Shown piece by piece: positions 57,401-64,000 of a DNA stretch of 64,000 nucleotides. The notes below the pieces were generated by a model. The model ran no database searches. It saw only the letters and a list, made by a program, of their open reading frames with translations, and was not told the origin of the DNA. The first letter of the stretch is position 1, and the number at the start of each line of letters is the position of its first letter. Source of the stretch: Ischnura elegans (lineage: Eukaryota > Arthropoda > Insecta > Odonata > Coenagrionidae); NCBI RefSeq assembly GCF_921293095.1, contig NC_060253.1:81567992-81631991 (forward strand). The letters are read 5' to 3'. Both the position numbers and the translations under genes were made by a program.

Positions 57401-58960
57401 CAACGTAGTTGGAAGTGTCTTTCTGAACAAAAAAATTCCTAGGGTAGGAAGGTGAGTCTCACCAACGAGAGCAAGAACCCTGTCATTTACAAGGTGCACC
57501 CACCTGTGATCTCAACCAGCATTGCAAACACTGTCTCCTGGAGAGAGTAGCAGAGGTCGGCTGCAGTATATGCCTTAAGAAGTTCCTCCGCGTGCTCTTC
57601 CATGTGAGACAGCAGGCCAGAGAAGGAAACGTCCATCCCTTTGACAACATATGGCAGAGGAACATAGTTCACGCCACTGTGAAGTAAGATAAAAAGACTT
57701 ACTCATTTCTTCGAGAGGGTCACCCAATTGTCATTGAGATAGTTAACAGATTATTTTAATGATAACATTTTGCATAAGACATTTAACATCAATAAGATTT
57801 AGTTCTATTCCTAGTTACTATTAAATTTTAATGTTTAAGAAATTGTCCATTAACTTTTCTTTAATTCTCCTCATAATCAGCTGGAAACTCAAGTAATAAT
57901 CTAAACGCATTCACCAAACTATTCTCGAAATAACATTTAATGGCAAGCCTTTCATGCACTTTTTTGTATTTTAAAATTCACATAATTTTCAGGAAGAATG
58001 TCTTTCGAGGGGAAGTCTTGAAAATTTCCAGATTAAAACTGCTGATTCACAGCAATTGATTGCTTTACAATACTCGGCCTCACCTTTTTGCCAGTTGTTC
58101 TATGTTGTATCCAGGACTTGGATCATTTGATAACTTCAACACTCTTGCAAACCTGTCAAGGCAATTTCCAACAGCAATGTCAATGGTTTCACCAAATATG
58201 CGATACTTTTGATTGGAATAAGCAATGACTTGGGTGTTTCCGCCACTCACATAGAGCACTGTTGGATTACAGCTCTTTGTGACCAGCCGACCCATTTCAA
58301 TATCTTGGTTGTAGTCAAGAAGAATGGTAACATATTGAGTAGTTGTCTAAATTACAAAATATTTTTTAAATTCAAAAGAGATTTTCCCTAAGGTGATTTG
58401 CATGTCCTTATTACGTGAAGAAGAGGTGTGAGAAACTGAGTCCCAAGTATATATTTAAGATAAGGAAATTTAATTAGCAACTACATAATACTCTATGAGT
58501 TAACAGTTAACCATTACTAGGCCAAAAGAAGCTTTTCCATACCAGAGCAAAAATTATCATTTAAGAAAAACACATGACAAGTAAAACCCATAAAAGCAGA
58601 GCGAACTTGCAACATCATGTCTCAACCCTGAGGAAGGTTTTCAAGAGCTTAAACTGAAGGATACGTCCAATACAGTGATTCACTCCAATGATGGGCTTAT
58701 TCCACAACAAGGCAACAGTGCGTGCCACAACTGCCACAGAGACAAGGGGGGAGCCCATGCCCGGGCCCTTAGTGTAGCACACCACATCTATGTCCTCTGG
58801 CTGCACCTGCATCATTAAAACCAAAGCTAGCATTGGCAATTGGAAACAATGCTCACCACACTCAACTTTCCTTTACTCACCTTAGCTTGCATCAGGGACT
58901 CATGCAACAGACCAAGGATGTTGGCACGGTGATGCTCAGCCGTAGCCTTGGGCAGAAATC
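54431..58960 (-). CDS. OSGEP: OSGEP (Kae1), KEOPS tRNA threonylcarbamoyltransferase, exons 2 to last
   Basis: OSGEP transfers threonylcarbamoyl from threonylcarbamoyl-AMP to A37 of ANN-decoding tRNAs as part of KEOPS. Six exons (58881-58960, 58665-58806, 58084-58303, 57504-57676, 56378-56609, 54431-54470) join in phase and give about 295 residues ending [12 protein letters not shown]. Family marks: [35 protein letters not shown], metal site [59 protein letters not shown] and [18 protein letters not shown]. The human protein has 335 residues, so about 40 N-terminal residues (the first exon) are not accounted for. The motifs fit the cytosolic/nuclear form rather than the mitochondrial OSGEPL1. 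Confidence 0.94.
54471..55122 (-). other. OSGEP last intron, unassigned part
   Basis: AT-rich intron DNA between the 40-nt last exon and the element at 55123. Nothing recognised. Confidence 0.5.
55123..55294. mobile_element. TA-target miniature element, family B, complete copy
   Basis: The ends CCATACTTCTACGAATATAG and, inverted, CCGTATATGCCTGAATATAG are flanked by TA (55121-55122, 55295-55296). Inside, GAATATAGTCCCC recurs several times in both directions. It lies in the last OSGEP intron; a truncated copy is at 5768. Confidence 0.8.
55711..56332. mobile_element. hAT-like miniature element in the last OSGEP intron
   Basis: The ends CAGGGTTCCCACTC are perfect inverted repeats. The flanks share ataccac/ataccat, an aged or offset 8-bp duplication. 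AAATTCACGGTTT recurs near both ends as subterminal repeats. No transposase. Confidence 0.75.
56378..56609 (-). CDS. OSGEP: OSGEP exon ([17 protein letters not shown])
   Basis: Acceptor atttgtgcag, donor GTGAGT. It reads [20 protein letters not shown], then [20 protein letters not shown] and ends ETTCTQR with the Arg codon split. Confidence 0.93.
56719..57005. mobile_element. hAT miniature element, C-rich family, copy 3
   Basis: Perfect 8-bp flanks gttgggag (56711-56718, 57006-57013). The right end inverted reads CAGTGGCGCAGCGATGGGGG; the left end is a mutated CCGGGGCACAGCCAGGAATT. OSGEP intron, only about 110 bases from the exon ending at 56609. Confidence 0.8.
57006..57503 (-). other. OSGEP intron, unassigned
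   Basis: AT-rich intron DNA. A frame at 57007-57213 has no domain. Confidence 0.5.
57504..57676 (-). CDS. OSGEP: OSGEP exon (KGMDVSFSG)
   Basis: Acceptor cttacttcacag, donor GTGGGT. It reads [20 protein letters not shown] then [19 protein letters not shown]. Confidence 0.92.
57677..58083 (-). other. OSGEP intron, nothing recognised
   Basis: AT-rich intron without repeat ends or coding signals. Confidence 0.5.
58084..58303 (-). CDS. OSGEP: OSGEP exon (second metal His, SGGNTQ)
   Basis: The acceptor is the weak caaccaag. It completes His, then reads [20 protein letters not shown] and [20 protein letters not shown], leaving after AAA AG with donor GTGAGG. Confidence 0.92.
58304..58664 (-). 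other. OSGEP intron, nothing recognised
   Basis: AT-rich intron that separates the two halves of the metal-binding HxxxH site. Confidence 0.5.
58665..58806 (-). CDS. OSGEP: OSGEP exon (YTKGPGMG, first metal His)
   Basis: Acceptor taatgatgcag. It reads [20 protein letters not shown] to GVNHCIG. The donor GTATCC after a single C was chosen because it splits the second metal-binding His codon (C then AT) and restores HCIGHIEMGR. Confidence 0.9.
58881..58960 (-). CDS. OSGEP: OSGEP exon (HHRA block)
   Basis: Acceptor ttgtttctag, donor GTGAGT. Enters with two bases of a split Gly codon, then [20 protein letters not shown]. The exon before it should code MP..GxEGSANKxGxG...TPPGTG and was not found in the window. 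Confidence 0.92.
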
Positions 58961-59425
58961 CTAGAAACAAATGAGTAAGAATCACCACAATGCAAATGGC
59001 AACAGGTTAGATGCAACTTGAGCGTCCTCCTGCACTACTAGGTGACAAGAAAAGGTGATGAGTTTCGAGTCCGCAAGCATATATTTACATGAATTTAGGT
59101 GCACCAGCATAGGGATATAAATCCTGTTACACAACTTAGGTATGTTTTCTCACCGTATATGTTACCTATTCATACACTTTAAATTAACTAGCTTGACAAG
59201 GCAAGAGAGAGCTATAGCTGTTGATTAGCAGGTATCATTTTTATACGTGGATCACTTCAACAGTAGAAATCATGGATAGAAGTCACAGAACCTCACCAAA
59301 TAATAGATGACCTCGTACACTAGAACAAAATAATAGATGACCGTCGCATTTTACACAGCAACCAACAGACTAATTAGGAATCCCATGCAAGAAGTAGACA
59401 ATGACCAAGAACTCCGTATTATTAT
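58961..59425 (-). other. OSGEP upstream intron
   Basis: Upstream of the first recognised OSGEP exon. No sequence that could code the missing N-terminal GxEGSANKxG motif was seen here. Confidence 0.45.
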
Positions 59426-59721
59426 CAGGGATGGCAATTGAAACTAAGCAAAAGTCAAAACCAGGAAAATTTCAATACTTTCATTCCTAGGAGCGAAATG
59501 CAGAAACAAAACGGGATGGATTTAAATGCGGGGAACTAAACTCAGGGTCAAAACGAAATCGGAGTCAGAACTACTTCGGGTTGAAACTAAAACTCTGAGA
59601 CAAAACGAAACGCAGATGATGTTTCGCACTGGAGGGACCACCTTTGAACAGTTTAGTTTCGACCCACACACCGAGCACGAAGTATGGTTGAATACAGTAG
59701 AGGTTCGGCCTACCGCCATTA

Positions 59722-61029
59722 CAGCAGACTCTCGTTATTATGAAGTTCACGGGATTGAGAAACCGGAGGTTCGTAATAACGAAGTTCATAGGAACATTTC
59801 TTTTAGGAATCGTCAAAATAAAAGTATATTATAAACGCGATTAAATTACGTGGAAAAATATATAATCATGAAAATTCGTTTCAGTTTCTCAATAGAAGAA
59901 TGCGACATGACGCAATGGGGGGTTGATATCTTCCCGAATACAGTAAGTCCGATATACGAACTACATGCGTTCCAAGACCTTGTTCCTAAGCTGATAAACC
60001 TACACTACGACCGCCGAGAGCTGTCCGATGACAGGCAGAATGGTCTAGGTTGGGGTAGGGGGCAAGGTTGCCAGGTAAGAAAGGGAAACGCCTACAAAGG
60101 GCTCCGTGAAGAAAGGAGCCGGAAGGGACGATGGATCAAGCTTATTTCAGGGCTCCTTATGCATTTAACATCGTTGTATGACTAGACGAGGGTGTGAGAT
60201 GCGTTTGGGGTAGAGCGATTAGCTGTAAATCGCGCTCGACCAGGGTTATCCGCCCCTCCTAAGGTGCCGTGATCGGACAACTCTCACCGGCCGGACTGTA
60301 TGCTAGGAATCGAAGAGTACGATTATCCTGCAGAATGCAACACTGCATTACACTTATGCGCAAACTCACGACTGTGACAAATTGATCTAGCTGGTGGTAC
60401 GACGCATTCGGAGCCGAAAAAATAGCTCCCCGCGGTGACGGAGAACGGGCGAAACGCTGAAGAAGTTCCTAAATTCACACCAGATTCAATGATACTTTGT
60501 TCAGATTGTGCCCACAGTGAGAGTTCCCCAGCGCCATACCGCATAGCAACGGCCAAATCAAAAGGTGCCAAAATTGAAATTTGAAAATTTTGAATGCTCG
60601 TATCTCTGAAAATTCGTAAATAAAATGTTTTTAGGAAGAGAACTAACTTTACGTCCAATTTACGAGCAGTTATAAGTGGGTCACCATGACTCGTGAGGAA
60701 TGAAGCTTATCAAATGATGTGCGTAAACTGAATAAAGAACCATAATTGATACTTTTGGGCACAGTGCACGTGTAGAACTTAAACGTGGCGCGATTATTAA
60801 AATTCAACGTAGTGAATATCCACCTAAATGCCGTAGTTTATGCGTGGAACTTCGTAATAAAGTTCATTTTGTAAGAGCCGGGTTCGTAATTCGTGTAACT
60901 GAGGTTCGTAATTTCGTAATAACGTTCTTTTTTTATAGCTTGGATAGGTCTTTCCGTCGGGACCAACGATTTGTTTCGTAATTAAGAGAACTTCGTAATA
61001 ACATTGTTTGTATAAACGAGAGTCTACTG
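59722..61029. mobile_element. Tigger-like element, middle layer of the nest
   Basis: The ends CAGCAGACTCTCGTTATTAT and, inverted, CAGTAGACTCTCGTTTATAC have TA flanks (59720-59721, 61030-61031). The word TTCGTAATAACG/CGTTATTACGAA recurs at both ends. No transposase seen. The element at 60003-60298 sits inside. Confidence 0.88.
60003..60298. mobile_element. TA-target miniature element, family A, copy 2, inner layer of the nest
   Basis: TA at 60001-60002 and 60299-60300. The ends CACTACGACCGCCGAGAGCT and, inverted, CAGTCCGGCCGGTGAGAGTT match the copy at 5119-5474 in inverted orientation. Confidence 0.82.
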
Positions 61030-61598
61030 TAGATGCATGGGGCATTCATATTTTCCCCATAAACAGGAGGATGGTGAACGCAAACTGGACATTCAATTTT
61101 AAGCTCAATGTTTTAACCTTTTTACATGTATGTCAAACGTAATGGGTCGAAACTATTCCCTCTTATCCCCCTCCACTCAACTTTTGGGATCAAAACTTAA
61201 CTACGAGAAGTGAAATTTTGATTAATTTAGTTTCGTTACTTAGAGTTTCGTTTTGTCCCGGGTCGAAACTTAACATTATTATTGATTTTAATTCCATGCA
61301 GGAACGAAACTAAACCTAGGCTTCATATTTTCATTTCCCTATGGGTCGAAATGAAACATATTCATTTCATTTCACTTGTCATCCCTGATTATTATGTGTA
61401 TCAACTCCAGGAATGGATACTACATCTGGTGGACAACATCCTTAAGGGATCCCTCGGAAAAAAAGCTCGGACATTTCCTCTGCGCAACAAAGGGACAAAC
61501 CAAAAAAAGTGGTGCACAGGGTCCTTCTTAGGTAATATACATATCGTATTCAGTGGCCAAAACAATACCAGTAGATAGGTACTTCATAGCATACTCAG

Positions 61599-61767
61599 CA
61601 GTAGCAGATCCAGGATAGGGACAAGGGGGGCTAAGTATGGGGTAAATTCCCAGAAGTATTGTGGGTCTAAACAAAAAATTTCCATTCTATCTAGTGTAAA
61701 TTGGATGTCCAAAGGGGGGGGGGGCTCTAACCCCCTTGTCCCCCCCCCCCCCATAGATCCACCACTG
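61599..61767. mobile_element. hAT miniature element, C-rich family, copy 4
   Basis: Perfect 8-bp flanks atactcag (61591-61598, 61768-61775). The ends CAGTAGCAGATCCAGGATAG and, inverted, CAGTGGTGGATCTATGGGGG; G and C runs inside; no frame. Confidence 0.85.
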
Positions 61768-62833
61768 ATACTCAGCACCCTTTACACTTAGAAAACAACT
61801 GATCCAAAGAAAAAATTCACAAAATGCTTTAAAGTGGAATATTTCAGTTAAAGCCATAAAAAAATGACCAGCACAATGCAACAAGCACTGCTTACACACC
61901 ATTATCAAGAGCCGTTAATGATGTGTAAGCATTGAAACTGGTCGAGAAAATTAAAAAAGTGTGGAAAATTACTACAGCTGTTTGAATTATAACGAAGGCC
62001 CTTTCAGTTGTTAAGCACATGCTATTTTGAACTCCCTGCTCCTCTCTCTTTCTTTTGAACCCCTCAGGTAACATAGTACATGGGATAGAACCAAAAATTG
62101 AAACATTTTAAAACCCTTTAATTTAATAGGAAGGTGGGTAATATAATTAATCTGGTACCCTTTCTAGGTACTGTCCAAGCATAAAATTGTCAAACAAATA
62201 TATGTATGTATTATTGCAAATTTCCTAAGAATGAACAATGAGTCATTTGTGTTTTATGACAAATGGTTTGTCTAAAGTGTGAGTGTGGTCTATAAATGAA
62301 AATTTGTTATGTCAGCTAGTCTGCTAGGAAAGAAGTAGATAGTACTGGCAAAACCAGATAAGAGGTCAAGTAACAAGTACACGTAATGTGATACACCAAG
62401 TGGAACACACAGATCTAAATGCAATTTTTCTGTTGCACATTCATAGGGAGCCAAAAATTATACACACTCGAATAAATGAGAATGAAGTTCATGTGGACTA
62501 CCACAAGTCTGTACTGATTTGCTTACCAAATTATTTATTGCTCTATCCATTTTCAATAGCAACTGTAGATTTATCTCACGTCAATGACATTGCAGCCATG
62601 CATTCAAATCAAAATTGCGATAAATCCCTAAGCATGTGAAAATATGCACATTAGGTAATTCAGATTTAAAAAAATTTTTTGCTGACAGAACACCAAATTA
62701 CAAAATGTCCTCCAATTGAATCATGATGCAGGGATAACATGAATTTACTCAGTTACATAGTAAAGCAAAAGTCCAATTAATGGCACTACAAGCATCGTGA
62801 AATGCACCACAAGATATTCCTTCCTTGTTAAAT
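61768..62833. other. Unassigned AT-rich DNA
   Basis: No exon of OSGEP and no element ends seen. The frame at 62388-62639 has no recognised domain. Confidence 0.45.
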
Positions 62834-64000
62834 TGCAAGGGTTTGCATTTTGAAGTTCGTCTTTAGTTTCTCTCCCACCTCCCAGAGGAAATGTAATTTG
62901 CGAATGGAGATGTAATAAAGATGGCGTCGCCGTAAATGAATCTCGGTTGTCTCTTGAGTTTTTAAGTGAAGTAAAGGTGACTTCATGAGAAACCTCCGAG
63001 AGTAAAGAGGTAACAAGGAAAAAAGAAATTTGACTTATAACTAAGAGGTCATTTATTTGTAATTACTACTACCAATCATAAACCATTAATCCACAATTTT
63101 AATCCTTATTCCTCATTGTCAACCTTGAATGACAAAAGATGGCAAAGATGGGCTGAATTCTTGAGTGGACTTAATTATAACATTAAATACAGAAAATTGG
63201 ACAAGAATGCAAATGCTGATGCATTATCTAGATTATATATTTCTGATGGCAAGGAGGTGATCTTGAATGTGAATTTTTATTGGTTGATACTGCCCTTGTG
63301 ACAGCCACTGAAATAGCTGAAGAGAACCAGAAAGACAAGGACCTAGCTCTAGTTCATGAAAACATGAAAAACAATGAGTGGCTCATCAGTAATAGTGAAC
63401 ATTTGAAACAGTTCTCAAAGCACAAGACAGAATTCTCCATTGCGAATAATTGCATAATCTTATCTGGCAAAGTTGTGATTCAAAGATCATTAAGATGCCA
63501 GTTACTGAGTGAATTCTGGTCACTTGGGTATTACAAAAATGAAGTCTCTTGCCATGAGTTTTACTCGGAGGCCAGGGTTAGATAAAGAAATAGAGTCTCC
63601 AACCATGTGAAAGATGTTCTCTTGTAAGAGATGTGCCAGTCCAAGCACCATATCATTCATGAAAATGGCCAACAGAGCCTTGGGTGTCCACCCCCCTTGA
63701 TTTTGCTGGCCCATTTTTAGACTGTATGTTTCTGGTACTTGTGGATTCCTATAGCAAATGTCCAGAAGTAATCAGAATGACCTCCACTGCGAGTAGTGCC
63801 TTGATTAATGCCCTCATGTCCATTTTTGCACAGTTTGGCCTTCCCAAAGTAATTGTAAGTGATAATTACATATATTAGTTATATTGCAAGGGTTTGCATT
63901 TTGAAGTTCGTCTTTAGTTTCTCTCCCACCTCCCAGAGGAAATGTAATTTGTAAACGGAGAAGTAACAAAGATGGTTGCGCCGTAAATAAACCTTGGTTG
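62834..64000 (+). mobile_element. LTR retrotransposon fossil (Ty3/gypsy-type), running off the window
   Basis: Two direct repeats that start TGCAAGGGTTTGCATTTTG, at 62834 and 63885, bracket pol remains on the plus strand. They look like the two LTRs; the right one is cut by the window edge. Between them are an RNase H tail (KDKNANADALSRL-type text near 63190-63230) and part of the integrase core (PLDFAGPFLDCMF then FAQFGLPKVIVSDN near 63690-63860). The element is clearly broken, with several breaks and much of pol absent. The two repeats differ at a moderate number of sites, so the insertion is not recent. Confidence 0.7.

Larger units (their letters stand above)
59426..61387. mobile_element. 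hAT element, outer layer of a three-deep nest
   Basis: The ends CAGGGATGGCAATTGAAAC and, inverted, CAGGGATGACAAGTGAAAT lie between perfect 8-bp copies of attattat (59418-59425, 61388-61395). Without its insert it is about 650 bp and has no transposase. GAAAC words are dense near both ends. Confidence 0.9.

Noticed and set aside
60180-60270. Possible tRNA gene inside the family A element
   Set aside because: Some words look like a B box, but no cloverleaf pairing or anticodon arm could be drawn.
1-64000. CRISPR arrays, bacterial operons or phage genes
   Set aside because: All repeats resolve as transposon ends or inverted repeats, and the host genes have spliceosomal introns.

Overview
The window is nuclear DNA of an animal, most likely an arthropod and probably an insect. 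The genes are split by introns with ordinary GT/AG borders, intergenic and intronic DNA is AT-rich, and DNA transposons and their short non-autonomous derivatives (hAT, Tigger/pogo, piggyBac), Penelope-like insertions, LINE and SINE scraps and one LTR fossil fill most of the non-coding space. I see no bacterial operons, no CRISPR array and no organelle genes. The species cannot be named from sequence alone.

Three host genes could be built exon by exon. (1) 1102-4241, plus strand: the last three exons of RNPC3 (U11/U12-65K), whose C-terminal RRM binds RNA in the minor spliceosome. (2) 7567-44290, minus strand: the whole coding part of a ZC3H18 orthologue, 14 exons over about 37 kb. All splice phases agree and give 1130 codons plus a stop. 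It runs from an acidic N-terminus, through a CCCH finger split by intron 1, an SR/RS-rich middle and the conserved C-terminal helix. (3) 54431-58960, minus strand: OSGEP (Kae1), the catalytic subunit of the KEOPS complex that makes t6A on tRNA. Six exons are present, including a 40-nt last exon; the first exon (about 40 codons) was not found. All three gene products act in RNA processing or modification, but nothing in the sequence shows that they are co-regulated.

Mobile DNA by region. 1-5.5 kb: a hAT transposase scrap, two hAT miniature elements, and a Penelope-like insertion made of two inverted hammerhead ribozyme copies. 7.7-44 kb: the ZC3H18 introns hold a dead Tigger (intron 13), a hAT with an internal duplication (intron 12), an apparently intact Tigger with a 562-residue transposase (intron 7), a TTAA miniature element and a decayed Tigger relative (intron 5), a foldback element interrupted by another copy of that relative (intron 4), a large inverted-repeat cluster with a second hammerhead hairpin (intron 3), a duplicated element (intron 2), and a hAT remnant, a 1.2-kb palindrome and a tRNA-type SINE (intron 1). 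44.3-54.4 kb: the promoter side of ZC3H18, a nearly intact piggyBac inserted in a miniature element, and a LINE scrap. 54.4-64 kb: OSGEP with miniature elements in its introns, a three-deep nest (TA element inside Tigger-like inside hAT), and a broken Ty3/gypsy-type fossil at the right edge.

The best candidates for something unusual are the paired inverted hammerhead motifs (3.6-3.75 kb and 30.9-31.1 kb), the possibly live Tigger and piggyBac copies, and the large palindrome at 39.65-40.88 kb.
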